Assembly: GCA_963741135.1 (NCBI GenBank) | Contig: CAVUHC010000002.1 | Span: 186,001-250,000, forward strand | Direction: 5' to 3' | Length of the DNA: 64,000 nt | Source: Gp6-AA40 sp963741135 | Lineage (GTDB): Bacteria; Acidobacteriota; Vicinamibacteria; Vicinamibacterales; UBA2999 | Translations under genes and position numbers: made by a program | Shown: one piece after another, positions 16,686 to 25,338 of the stretch | Position numbering within the stretch: position 1 is the stretch's first letter | How the letters are laid out: every line of letters begins with the position of its first letter | Notes under the pieces: generated by a model | The model's input: only the letters and a program-made list of their open reading frames with translations | Told to the model about the DNA's origin: nothing | Database searches by the model: none

Positions 16686-16843
16686 CGTTCCCTCGAGAAC
16701 GTCGAATTTGGAGGCATCGCCGCGTGATCCTGCGGTCCAGACGCAGTTATCAGGACTCCAGGCAATTGGCGGGAATGCGAATTTCTGCGGGATCGTCTGC
16801 CGAGGGAGACGCCTAGCGACCGCTCAGCTATGAGTCTGAGCAC

Positions 16844-17041
16844 TCACGGGGCTAGACCACAGCTGGAGGCAGCTTCTCTTTCATCATCGAGTGGGATGAG
16901 TGAATACGTTCGCTGCACTTTTGCTTCGAGCGCAGCTCGTCCGGTCGCCGGTGCTGCCGCAATCCGCGCGCGCAGCTTGTTCCGCTTTTTCACCCGATGT
17001 TGACGCAGATGTGTGTCGGTGGGTTTATGGCTTGCACTCAT
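16844..17041 (-). CDS. Small basic protein of unknown function
   Basis: The 65-residue product begins MSASHKPTDTHLRQHRVKKR and continues with a helical Ala/Arg-rich segment (NKLRARIAAAPATGRAALEA) and a polar end. It resembles the small lysine/arginine-rich helical proteins found singly in Acidobacteriota and Planctomycetes, but I cannot name a family with confidence. ATG 17,041 is chosen because AGAGGAG lies seven bases upstream; the ATG at 17,047 is too close to it. The gene lies just downstream of tRNA-Glu on the same strand. Confidence 0.45.
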   Translation of the reverse strand: MSASHKPTDTHLRQHRVKKRNKLRARIAAAPATGRAALEAKVQRTYSLIPLDDEREAASSCGLAP

Positions 17042-17191
17042 GATCATGCTCCTCTGAGCAAGCGTATCTCGCCGATGTTCCCGGCAGCTATTCACAAGTG
17101 CACACTCAGCCTACCGATTCTCTCGGACGGTTGATTGCTTGAGAGCTGGCCAGCCGTGACTTCCAGACAGGAATTTCTCGAAATCGATTTC

Positions 17192-17266
17192 TGGTAGCGG
17201 TACGGGGAATCGAACCCCGATTTGATGGTTGAGAACCATCCGTCCTAACCGTTAGACGATACCGCC
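17192..17266 (-). tRNA. tRNA-Glu (CTC)
   Basis: The minus strand folds into a complete cloverleaf of 75 bases with encoded CCA. The acceptor stem is GGCGGTA/TACCGCT (first pair G-U), the D arm GTCTAACGGTTAGGAC is typical of tRNA-Glu, the anticodon arm is GATGG-TTCTCAA-CCATC giving anticodon CTC (reads GAG), and the T arm is CGGGG-TTCGATT-CCCCG. Its 3' end is repeated twice or more within the preceding 710 bp, as at an integration site. Confidence 0.93.
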
Positions 17267-17286
17267 ATCGCGAACCGTTTACGCAC

Positions 17287-17336
17287 CGTCTGCCGTGGCT
17301 GAGAACCACGTGTCCTGACCCCTAGACGATTCCGGC
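17287..17336 (-). pseudogene. Truncated tRNA-Glu (CTC) relic
   Basis: Immediately upstream of the intact tRNA the minus strand reads GCCGGAATCGTCTAGGGGTC, then an anticodon arm CGTGG-TTCTCAG-CCACG with the same CTC anticodon. After that the sequence loses all tRNA character: no TTCGA T-loop and no matching acceptor strand before the next tRNA starts at 17,266. It is the 5' two thirds of a second tRNA-Glu that has lost its 3' end by deletion or recombination. Confidence 0.75.
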
Positions 17337-17385
17337 GCGTCTTGCGGGAACCTGAAAATGTTACCACGGGCAGTATCATGACTAG

Positions 17386-18771
17386 GTGCGAACACTCGGC
17401 AAGTTCCTCGCCTTCCTGATCCTTCTCGCGGTCATCTGCGGTGGCGTCGCGTGGATCTGGGCGGGCCGCCAGCCTGGTCCAACAGTCGAGTTCCGGCAGC
17501 CCGATCGCTTCGTCGGCCAATCGAGCGACGCTCGAGCTGATGGTCCAGGCGCCGCAGGGACGGTTCTCGCAACTCGAGGTCGCGCATCGAGCAGGGCGGC
17601 AAGTCGTATCCGGTCTTCAGCCTCGAGCAACCGACGCAGGCGACGACAAGGCAGGACGCGGCCGATCGCTTCTACGTCATGCGGCCGATCGGCAAGACGC
17701 GCGATCCCGGCGCTGCAGCAGGGCCCGCGCGGATCGTCGTGCGCGCGGCGCGGCCGGTGCTCTACGGGATGCGGAACGCGTCGAACCGAGGCGACCCGCG
17801 ACGTCCAGGTGCGGCTCGAGCCGCCGCAGGCGTCCGTCCTGTCGACGTTCCACTACGTCAATCTCGGCGGCGCGGAGTTCGTCGTCTATCGCGCCACGCC
17901 CGCCGACGTCGAATCAGGTGTTCGCGTGGGCGATCGCACGTATCCGGGCTTCCCCGCCACCGCCGTCGGCGTGCAGGACGATCCGGCGCTGCACGTCGCG
18001 TTCTTCGCGCTGTCGTACGACCAGGACGTGAACACGCCGATCTCGGTTTTCGCGACGCGACCCGGCCGGCAACACCGCGCGTCGCGGCCGTCGATCACAT
18101 GGCGTTCACGAAGCCGTTCTCGCGCAGCACGATTCCGATCGACAACTGGGTCGCGCGCGTCGTGCCGCCCATCGTCGCGAATACGCCCGAGATGAAGCTG
18201 TCGACGACGCCGGAGGATGTCGTGCAGACGTTTCGTCCGCATCAACGGCGATCTGCGCCGCCAGAACGCGCAGACGATCGCGGCGCTGGCGAAGAAGACC
18301 GCGCCGGAGATGATGTGGAAGGAGCCGTTCCAGCCGCTCGGCAACGCCGCCGTCGAGGCGAGGTTCGCCGACTTCCGGACCTATACGTTCATGGGGAAGG
18401 AGATCGATCGCCAGGTGCACCTCGGCTTCGATCTCGCCGTCACCCAGCACGTGCCGATCCTCGCGGCGCAGCGGGGCGTCGTCGTCCATGCCGCGTATCT
18501 CGGCATCTACGGCAACTGCGTGATCATCGACCACGGCCTCGGCGTGCAGACGCTCTACGGACACCTCTCGTCGATCGGCGTGAAGGTCGGCGACAAGGTC
18601 GACAAGGGGCAGGTGCTCGGCCGCAGCGGCATGACCGGCCTCGCGGCCGGCGACCACCTGCACTTCACCGTGCTCGTCAACGGCACGGCGGTCAATCCCG
18701 TCGAGTGGTGGGACATCAAGTGGATGCAGGATCGCGTGTTCCGCAAGGTCAGGGAAGCCGGCGGCGCGTGA
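17386..18771 (+). CDS. M23 family metallopeptidase, membrane-anchored (about six frameshifts)
   Basis: Restored, the protein is about 460 residues: an N-terminal membrane anchor (LGKFLAFLILLAVICGGVAW), a long beta-rich stalk, and a C-terminal LytM/M23 domain. The zinc ligands are His and Asp of HLGFDLA and the HxH of AGDHLHFTV, with TLYGHLSSIGVKVGDKV between them. Such enzymes cut peptide bridges of peptidoglycan or, in degenerate form, activate amidases. The frame cycles forward by one base near 17,523, 17,589, 17,786, 18,056, 18,083 and 18,222, yet the joined protein is coherent and contains no internal stop, which points to surplus bases in the sequence rather than decay. The start is GTG 17,386. 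Confidence 0.75.
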
Positions 18772-18798
18772 CATAATCAGTGGTTTGGAGACCCTCGA

Positions 18799-19647
18799 AT
18801 GAGTCGACTGTCTGACAACGGCTGTCGTGCGCGGCGGCGTGCGCGGCGGCGATGCTCCTCGTTTCCTGCGGCGGCGGAGCGAATGAAAGCACGGCGCCCG
18901 CAAGCTCCGGAGCAGCCGCGCCCGGCGGCCACTCCGATCGATCCGGCAACGACCGGCAACGTGACCGGCAAGGTCACGTTCGAAGGCACGCCGCCGGCAC
19001 CGCAGCCGATCAAGTTGAGCTCCGATCCGTACTGCGAGACCGCGAACTCGGGTCTCACGACGGAAACCGAGGTCGTCGGGGCCAATGGCGCGCATGCGGA
19101 ACGTGTTCGTCTACGTCAAGGACGGTCTCGGCGACCGCACGTTCCCGGCGCCGTCCGAGCCGGTCATGCTCGATCAGAAGGGCTGCCACTACACGCCGCA
19201 CGTGCTCGGCATCCAGGTCGGTCAGCCGCTGCAGATCGTCAACAGCGACGACACGCTGCACAACGTCCACGGCCTGGCCGAAAGCGAACAAGGAATTCAA
19301 CGCCGGCCAGCCGATCCAGGGCATGAAGATGACGCACACCTTCAGCACGACGGAGGTGATGGTGCCCTTCAAGTGCGACGTCCACAGCTGGATGAACGCG
19401 TGGGTCGGCGTCCTCGATCATCCGTACTACTCCGTGACCGGCGCCGGACGGGACGTTCTCGCTCAAGGGCCTGCCGCCCGGGACCTACACGATCGAAGCG
19501 TGGCACGAGAAGCTGGGCACGCAGACGCAGATGGTCACGATCGGCGAGAAGGAAACCAAGGACGTCGCGTTCACGTTCAAAGGCGCCGTCCCGGAAATGC
19601 TGCTCCGCTCTTCGCCGCGCTCGTTGCGGCTTCCACGGCCGTCCTGA
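18799..19647 (+). CDS. Cupredoxin-like/carboxypeptidase-regulatory lipoprotein (several frameshifts)
   Basis: Removing five or six surplus bases gives a lipoprotein signal (MLLVSCGGG with Cys as lipid site), then GNVTGKVTFEGTPPAPQPIK, a strand NVFVYVKDGLGDRTFPAP, and a copper-type loop IVNSDDTLHNVHGLA ... MVPFKCDVHSWMNAWVGV. The last is the spacing of plastocyanin-like type-1 copper sites (His, then Cys-x2-His with Met nearby). It ends in a regulatory-like beta domain (GLPPGTYTIEAWHEKLG). Proteins of this design commonly precede cytochrome oxidase assembly genes, where they may deliver copper or carry electrons outside the inner membrane. The exact 3' end is uncertain because the frame is disturbed where ctaA begins. 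Confidence 0.65.
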
Positions 19648-20654
19648 TTTTCGCCGGCGGGCTCGTCACGAGCACCGGCTCGGGCCTCTCGGTCCCTGAC
19701 TGGCCGAATACCTACGGCTGGTTCATGTTTGCGTTTCCGATGAGCAAGATGGTCGGCGGGATCTTCTACGAGCACGCGCATCGGCTGATCGCGAGCACCG
19801 TCGGCTTTCTGATCGTCGTGCTGGCCGTCTGGCTTGGGCGCGCGGAACCGCGACCGTGGGTCCGGCGGCTCGGATACCTGGCGCTCGGCGCCGTCATTAT
19901 CCAGGGGATTCTCGGCGGCATTACGGTGCTCTGGTACCTGCCGGATGCGATCTCGATTGCACACGCCAGCCTTGCGCAGATCGTCTTCTGTCTGACGGTG
20001 ACAATTGCGCTCGCCACTTCGACGGGATGGCAGCGAGCTTATGCGAAACAGAACGGGGAAGGGGTACGGCGAAGGCGGAAGAGACTCCGGACGACCGCAC
20101 GCTGCAGCACATCGCGATCGCGACGACTGTCGTGATCTACGCGCAGATTCTGATTGGCGCCACGATGAGACATACGGGAGCGGGGCTGGCGATCCCGGAC
20201 TTCCCGCTCTCGTTCGGTCATGTCATTCCGCCGTACTGGGACTCGAAGATCGCCATTCACTTCGCGCATCGCGTCGGCGCGGCCGACTGTGACCGTGCTC
20301 ATCGGCGCAACGACAGGCCACGTGTTCTTTCACCATGCCCGCCGGGCTGAGCTGCGCAGGCCGGCGATTCTGTTGCTCGTACTGCTTGTCCTGCAGATCA
20401 CGCTTGGGGCGATCACGGTGCTGGGCAACAAGCAGTTCATCATCAACTCGCTGCACGTCGTCAACGGCGCCCTCGTGCTCGTCACCTCGCTGGTGCTGAC
20501 GCTGCGCGCGCATCGGTCCCGGTTTGCCCATGTAGCGCGGGCCTTCCTGCCCGACGACCTGTCCGACGAAGCGCCACGCGCGAAGTCGGACGCTCGCAGA
20601 GCAAAGTCAGGTGAGGTCCACGATGCCACCAGGTACGGCGGGGCCCGCGCATGA
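19598..20654 (+). CDS. ctaA: Haem A synthase (frameshifted)
   Basis: The restored protein is a typical eight-helix haem A synthase of about 345 residues, oxidising haem O to haem A in the inner membrane. The first half shows GGLVTSTGSGLSVPDWPNTY and EHAHRLIASTVGF; the second half shows the duplicated counterpart HTGAGLAIPDFPLSFGH, HFAHRVGA and the last His region LHVVNGALVLV. Frames change near 19,605, 20,060 and 20,290. It overlaps ctaB by four bases (ATGA at 20,651), so the two are translationally coupled, and the cupredoxin-like gene directly precedes it. The start codon is uncertain; ATG 19,598 is the nearest candidate. Confidence 0.8.
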
Positions 20655-21574
20655 AAACCGGCGCACAGGCGGCGGTCGTGTCCTCAGTCGTCGCGGCCGC
20701 GGATGTGAAGCCGACCTACCGCACCAGTGACTTCGTCACGCTGACCAAGCCACGACTCAATTTCCTCGTCCTCTTCACGACCCTCGCCGGTATGTACATC
20801 GGAGCGCCAGAGGGCGTTCCGGCGGCAATCCTGCTCCATGGGCTCGTTGGAACGGCCCTGGTGGCGGGCGGCGCCGCCGCGCTCAACCAGGTGTGGGAGC
20901 GCGAAACCGACGGGCTCATGCGCCGGACGCAGACGCGCCCGATTCCGGGTGGGCGCCTGCGGGCTTTTGACGGGACGCTGTTCGGGACATTGCTCTCGGC
21001 CGTCGGCCTGATCGAGCTGGGGTGGCAGGTCAACCTGATTTCCGCCGCGGTCGCTGCGGCCACGCTTGTCAGTTACCTGCTGATCTACACGCCGCTGAAG
21101 AAGCGAACGTCGCTGGCCACGCTCATCGGCGCCGTTCCTGGCGCTTTTCCCCCGGTCATCGGATGGGCCGCGGCTACCGGAACAATCTCACTGCCGGCGT
21201 TCGTGCTCTTCGGGATCGTGTTCCTCTGGCAGATGCCGCATTTCCTGGCAATCGCCTGGCTCTATCGCGAAGATTATTCGCGCGCCGGCATCCCGCTCCT
21301 TCCGGTGCTCGAGCCCGACGGACGGCGCACCGGACAGCAGGCGCTCATTTACGCCGCCGCGCTGTGGCCCGTGAGCCTCCTACCGGCGCTCGTGGGCATC
21401 GCGGGCGCCCCCTACAGCATCGTCGCCACGGTGCTTGGATTCGGTCTCATCGCGTTGTCAGCCCTCTTCGCGCGCGACCGCACCACCAGGACGGCACGTC
21501 ATCTGTTTCTGTACTCGATCACGTATTTGCCTCTCCTCTGGGGGGCGCTGGTGATCGACCGCGTCTGGTTGTAA
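20651..21574 (+). CDS. ctaB: Protohaem IX farnesyltransferase (haem O synthase)
   Basis: This 307-residue UbiA-type prenyltransferase adds a farnesyl group to haem B, giving haem O, the substrate of CtaA. It is intact. The two polyprenyl-diphosphate binding regions are ALNQVWERETDGLMRRTQTR (NxxxDxxxxR type with TRPIPGG following) and the second, LYREDYSRAGIPLL. Nine hydrophobic segments are visible, starting with PRLNFLVLFTTLAGMYIG. It overlaps ctaA by four bases. Together with ctaA and the following DUF420 gene it supplies haem for an aa3- or ba3-type terminal oxidase whose structural genes are not in the window. Confidence 0.95.
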   Translation: MKTGAQAAVVSSVVAAADVKPTYRTSDFVTLTKPRLNFLVLFTTLAGMYIGAPEGVPAAILLHGLVGTALVAGGAAALNQVWERETDGLMRRTQTRPIPGGRLRAFDGTLFGTLLSAVGLIELGWQVNLISAAVAAATLVSYLLIYTPLKKRTSLATLIGAVPGAFPPVIGWAAATGTISLPAFVLFGIVFLWQMPHFLAIAWLYREDYSRAGIPLLPVLEPDGRRTGQQALIYAAALWPVSLLPALVGIAGAPYSIVATVLGFGLIALSALFARDRTTRTARHLFLYSITYLPLLWGALVIDRVWL

Positions 21575-21576
21575 AG

Positions 21577-21750
21577 ACGCAAGTTCAAAGTTCGAAGTCC
21601 GAAGTTGAAAAGTAAGTCAAAAGTACAATCAGCTGATTCGATTCTTTCGATGATCCATCCCAGCCGTCGTCGCAGATCGAAGGGAACCGGCTGAATCAGA
21701 TCGCGGCGCTTCTTACTTACTTCCCACTTTCAACTTTCCACTTTCACCTT
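21577..21750. repeat. Inverted heptamer-like repeats (AAGTTCA / CAACTTTC)
   Basis: The left arm (AAGTTCAAAGTTCGAAGT then CCGAAGTTGAAAAGT) and the right arm (CCCACTTTCAACTTTCCACT) are roughly complementary, separated by about 100 bases. The block fills the gap between ctaB and the DUF420 gene. No ribosome-binding site is clear before GTG 21,754. Confidence 0.7.
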
Positions 21751-21753
21751 GCC

Positions 21754-22173
21754 GTGATCCACATCACCGACCTCCCCGCACTCAACGCCACACTGAACGC
21801 GACATCGGCGGCGTTTCTCACCGCGGGATATCTGTTCATCCGCCGCGGCCGGGTCACGCCGCACAAGCGATGCATGCTCGCGGCGCTCGGGGCGTCCACG
21901 CTGTTTCTGATTTCGTACGTCATCTACCACCTGAACACCGGCTCGCGACCCTTTGCAGGCGTAGGAGCCGTGCGTTACGTCTATTTCTCGATCCTCGTTA
22001 CTCACGTTTCCCTGGCGATGACCATCCTGCCACTCGCCCTGATCACGGCGGCTCGCGGGCTGCGGGCCCAGTACGAGCGGCACGTGAAAATCGCCCGCTG
22101 GACGCTCCCGATTTGGCTCTACGTGTCGGTCACGGGCGTCGTTATTTACCTGATGCTGTATCGTCTCTACTGA
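21754..22173 (+). CDS. DUF420 membrane protein (CtaM/YozB-like oxidase assembly factor)
   Basis: The 139-residue protein has four membrane helices and the DUF420 pattern: LPALNATLNATSAAFLTAGY, HKRCMLAALGASTLFLISYV, YHLNTGSRPFAG and RHVKIARWTLPIWLYVSVTG. Conserved His residues on the helix ends (HKRCM, YHLN, HVSLAM, RHVK) are suited to haem or copper handling. In Gram-positive bacteria a DUF420 protein (CtaM) is needed for maturation of haem-copper oxidase; position after ctaB supports the same role here. Start is GTG 21,754. Confidence 0.8.
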   Translation: MIHITDLPALNATLNATSAAFLTAGYLFIRRGRVTPHKRCMLAALGASTLFLISYVIYHLNTGSRPFAGVGAVRYVYFSILVTHVSLAMTILPLALITAARGLRAQYERHVKIARWTLPIWLYVSVTGVVIYLMLYRLY

Positions 22174-22244
22174 AATCCGCCGCCAAACGATCGGCGGTTG
22201 ACCGTCAGTTGTTCTGCTATAAGATCCGGGAACGAGGAGCCATC

Positions 22245-22988
22245 ATGCGACGCCTTCAGCTCATTCTCTTTGCGGCCGTCACGCTCGCCGTCGCGGCATC
22301 GGCCGCGGCACAGGCGGGACGCGTAACCGGCACCGTCAAGGACGCCGATGGCAAGGCCATCAAGGGCGCGACCGTCCGCGCCTCGAGTGAAATAGCCGCC
22401 GCCCGGATTACCTCGACGACCGACGACAAGGGACGCTTCGCGATGATCGGGTTGCGCAGCGGACCATGGAAGATCGTGGTGGAAGCACCGAACTTCCTGC
22501 CGCTCGACGGACAGGCAGCCGTTAGCGCGGGGAACAGTCCAGTGCTTGCCCTCGTTCTGCAGCGCGACCCCGGCCCCATGCCGGGAGCACTCGCCAAGTC
22601 GATTGGTGACGATGTGAACGGGGCGGAAGCGCTGCGAAAAGCGGGTCGCTATGACGACGCGATTGCTGCGTATCAGACGATCCAGTCGAAGAACGCGCGG
22701 TTGACCAGCGTGAATCTGATGCTGGCCACTCTCTATCGCGAGAAAGCGCAGCAGGAAAAGGATTCCGCCGCCCGGCAGGCACTGCTTGGGCGCGCCATCA
22801 CGGCCTACAGCGAAATGCTGAAGAGCGACGAGACGAACACGCGTGCGCGGATTGAACTTGGCGTCACGCAGATCGCGGCGGGCAACCCTGACGCCGCGGC
22901 GAAGGCGTTCCAGGACGTGATGGCCGCGGACCCGAAGAGCCCCGCGGCCACTGAAGCCGCCGCACACCTTCAAGAGATCAGGAAATAA
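22245..22988 (+). CDS. Secreted carboxypeptidase-regulatory/TPR protein
   Basis: The 247-residue product has a signal peptide (LILFAAVTLAVAASAAAQ), a CarboxypepD_reg-type beta sandwich (GRVTGTVKDADGKAIKGATV to about residue 100) and TPR helices (GRYDDAIAAYQTIQSKN, LGRAITAYSEMLKSDE, GNPDAAAKAFQDVMAADP). It is periplasmic, and binding of other proteins is its likely job. The start at ATG 22,245 follows ACGAGGAGCC. It stands 30 bp ahead of the sulfatase-fold gene, which also ends in TPRs, and the two probably share a transcript. Confidence 0.7.
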   Translation: MRRLQLILFAAVTLAVAASAAAQAGRVTGTVKDADGKAIKGATVRASSEIAAARITSTTDDKGRFAMIGLRSGPWKIVVEAPNFLPLDGQAAVSAGNSPVLALVLQRDPGPMPGALAKSIGDDVNGAEALRKAGRYDDAIAAYQTIQSKNARLTSVNLMLATLYREKAQQEKDSAARQALLGRAITAYSEMLKSDETNTRARIELGVTQIAAGNPDAAAKAFQDVMAADPKSPAATEAAAHLQEIRK

Positions 22989-23018
22989 CCGGGGGGGCGC
23001 AGCCCTCCGGAGTACCAC

Positions 23019-25157
23019 ATGGCGAACCGAACGCCCGCCGCGCGAAAACGGTGGCACGTCACGCTCATCGTCACGCTCTTCACGCTGGCGGTCGCCGGCG
23101 CCGCGTTCACCGGCTGGCGGTTCGCGCGCGAGTCCCCACCTCACCAGGGTCCCATCGTTCTGATCTCGGTTGACGGCTTGCGAGCCGATCGGCTGGCGGC
23201 GTACGGCGCGCGTCCGGGCGCAACGCCCGCCATCGATGCGCTCGCCGCCGAGGGCATCGTCTTCGACCGCGCCTACACGCATTCCCCACAGACGCTTCCA
23301 TCGCACGCGGCGCTTCTGTCAGGCCAGCTTCCCTTCGACAACGGTGTCCGAGACGAGGGGGGGTATGCGCTGAAGGACCAGGTCCGCACTATCGCGGAGT
23401 TGCTGCGCAATCGCGGCTTCAACACCGGCGCGGCCGTTTCCTCGTTCCTGCTCCGCCGCGCCACCGGAATCGCGCAGGGTTTCTCGTTCTTTGACGCTGA
23501 GATCCCCGATCAGCCGCTCGAAGAGGGCGCGCTGCCTGAGCGCGATGGGCTCGCGACCTTCGAGGTGGCCGATCAGTGGCTGAAGACGCAAAGCAGTCAG
23601 CGGTACTTCCTCTTCCTCGAGGTCAACGCGGGATCCGCGGACACGGTCGTTGGCCGGATCGTCGACGAGCTGAAGCGGACGAAACGCTACAACGATTCGA
23701 CGATCTTCCTGACCGCCGATCACGGGGACGCCGGTTCCGGAGCGACGCTGAACGACGCGTCCCTGCACGTGCCGTTCATCGTGAAGCAACCGGGTGATGC
23801 AGGGGGCGGACGTCGTGTTCTGCAACCGGTGCAGCATATCGACGTGCTGCCGACGTTGCTCGATCTGGTTCGCGCACCGATGCCGTCGGGCCTTCGCGGA
23901 CGGTCTTTGCGCGCGATTCTCGACAAGACGGGCGGCTTCGTGCCCGATCAGCCGATCTACGCCGAGCTGCTCGCCCCGCAGTTCCGCTTCGACGGCCTTC
24001 CTGTGTTTTCCCTGTCGACCGGAGCTTATCGACTCGTGCGCGGCAACGATGACCAGCTGCAACGTCTGGTTGCCGATGTTTCCGATGCCGATCCGGCCCG
24101 CGTTGAAGCTCTGAAAGCGTCGCTCGATCGCCTGGTGCAGGGGCGCGCGATTGACCCGCCGACACCGCCCGCGCAGGCTGACGAGGATCGACTCGCGGCA
24201 TTCGGCTACCTGCAGGGTCTCCGTCAGGTGGCACCCCTCGCACCCCTCGCACCCACCATGAATGCGGCGGAACAGGCCGAGTTGGTCGCGTCGCATCGCG
24301 CTGCGGTAGCACTCATCGCGCAGAAACGATATTCGGCGGCGCTCGATCGCCTGCGCGCCATTGTGTCGAAGCATCCGGATCTCGCAAGCGTGCAGTACCA
24401 GGTCGGGGTGCTGCTCGCGCGCACGGGCCGTCTGGACGAGGCCGCGAAAACGTTCGGTGCTATTGCAGTATTGCGACCAGATGATCCGCAACTCCCAATC
24501 GCGCTTGCATCTGCGATGCTGCGTGCGCGTCGCGTCGACGATGCGGCGAAGCACGCCGATCGCGCCGTAGAACTGGCGGATGCGGGCAGCGATGCGCGAC
24601 TGAAGGCGACCGCGCATGAAATCGCCGCCCGGGTCGCGCTCGCGCGCGAAGACGCTGACGCTGCGAACGTGCAGGCGCTCGCGGCGCAGAAGGCCGACCC
24701 GCTGCTGCCGCTGCCGCAGTTTGTCCGGGGACGACTCCTCTATGACGACGCGAAGTACGAAGAGGCGCTTGCCGCGTTCCAGGAGGCGCAGGTTGCATTG
24801 AAGCCGGGAAACGGCGTGCTCGCCGAGTTGCACCTCTATCTGGGAAATTCGTTTGCGCGGCTGGACCGGTACGCGGACGCAGAAGCGGAGTTCCAGGAGG
24901 AGCTGCGCGAGTTTCCGCAGAACATCGGAACCTATGCGAGCCTGGCGATGCTGTATCGCGCGTCGAACCGCGACCAGGCGGCGGAGCAGATCATCGGCGA
25001 TCTCGTTGAAGCCGCCCCGACGCCCGAGGGATATTCCATGGCCGCCCGGCTCCTGACGATCGTGGGCGAAAAAGCGCGCGCCGAGGCGCTCCGATCGGAC
25101 GCGCGCCGCCGGTTCCGCGGCGATCCATCGCTCGCGCTGCTCGGCCGCGGACGCTAG
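23019..25157 (+). CDS. Membrane-anchored sulfatase-fold hydrolase fused to TPR repeats
   Basis: The 712-residue protein has an N-terminal membrane anchor (HVTLIVTLFTLAVAGAAFTG), an alkaline-phosphatase-superfamily domain (about 45-330) and a C-terminal TPR domain (about 415-690, e.g. KRYSAALDRLRAIVSKHP, YADAEAEFQEELREFP). Metal ligands are seen in LISVDGLRADRL and LTADHGDAGS. The nucleophile position is Thr92 (QTLPSHAALLSG), not the Cys or Ser of the CxPSR motif, so it cannot form formylglycine and should act as a phosphatase, phosphodiesterase or transferase. The middle segment normally holding DPHxPY is missing. A short APLAPLAPT stretch near 24,235 comes from a nine-base tandem repeat. Confidence 0.78.
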   Translation: MANRTPAARKRWHVTLIVTLFTLAVAGAAFTGWRFARESPPHQGPIVLISVDGLRADRLAAYGARPGATPAIDALAAEGIVFDRAYTHSPQTLPSHAALLSGQLPFDNGVRDEGGYALKDQVRTIAELLRNRGFNTGAAVSSFLLRRATGIAQGFSFFDAEIPDQPLEEGALPERDGLATFEVADQWLKTQSSQRYFLFLEVNAGSADTVVGRIVDELKRTKRYNDSTIFLTADHGDAGSGATLNDASLHVPFIVKQPGDAGGGRRVLQPVQHIDVLPTLLDLVRAPMPSGLRGRSLRAILDKTGGFVPDQPIYAELLAPQFRFDGLPVFSLSTGAYRLVRGNDDQLQRLVADVSDADPARVEALKASLDRLVQGRAIDPPTPPAQADEDRLAAFGYLQGLRQVAPLAPLAPTMNAAEQAELVASHRAAVALIAQKRYSAALDRLRAIVSKHPDLASVQYQVGVLLARTGRLDEAAKTFGAIAVLRPDDPQLPIALASAMLRARRVDDAAKHADRAVELADAGSDARLKATAHEIAARVALAREDADAANVQALAAQKADPLLPLPQFVRGRLLYDDAKYEEALAAFQEAQVALKPGNGVLAELHLYLGNSFARLDRYADAEAEFQEELREFPQNIGTYASLAMLYRASNRDQAAEQIIGDLVEAAPTPEGYSMAARLLTIVGEKARAEALRSDARRRFRGDPSLALLGRGR

Positions 25158-25338
25158 CCACGAAGGCCACGAAGACGGATCGGCCACAAAGAACACAAAG
25201 GTCACGGGCCTGAGGTGCGAGCACGCGTCAGAGCAGGCTGAAGTCAACAGGCTTGAACTGCTGCTGCGAAAAGCGGAGTGACGCAGGCTTTCTCTTAGTG
25301 GCCCTTTGTGCCAAAAAGAATCTTCGTGTGCTTAGTGG
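25158..25338. repeat. CACGAAG/CACAAAG inverted repeat block
   Basis: The left arm (CCACGAAGGCCACGAAGAC, then GGCCACAAAGAACACAAAGG) directly follows the sulfatase-fold gene; the right arm (GTGGCCCTTTGTGCCAAAAA, CTTCGTGTGCTTAGTGGC) runs into the stop of the convergent flippase gene. Pairing of the arms would give a long imperfect hairpin serving as a two-way terminator between convergent genes; that role is an inference. Confidence 0.75.

Noticed and set aside
17287..17336. Second functional tRNA
   Set aside because: No T loop or 3' acceptor strand can be formed before the adjoining tRNA begins.
17386..20654. Programmed +1 frameshifting as explanation for repeated frame changes
   Set aside because: Shift sites share no slippery codon, stop or pseudoknot context, occur up to about eight times in one gene, and affect unrelated genes.
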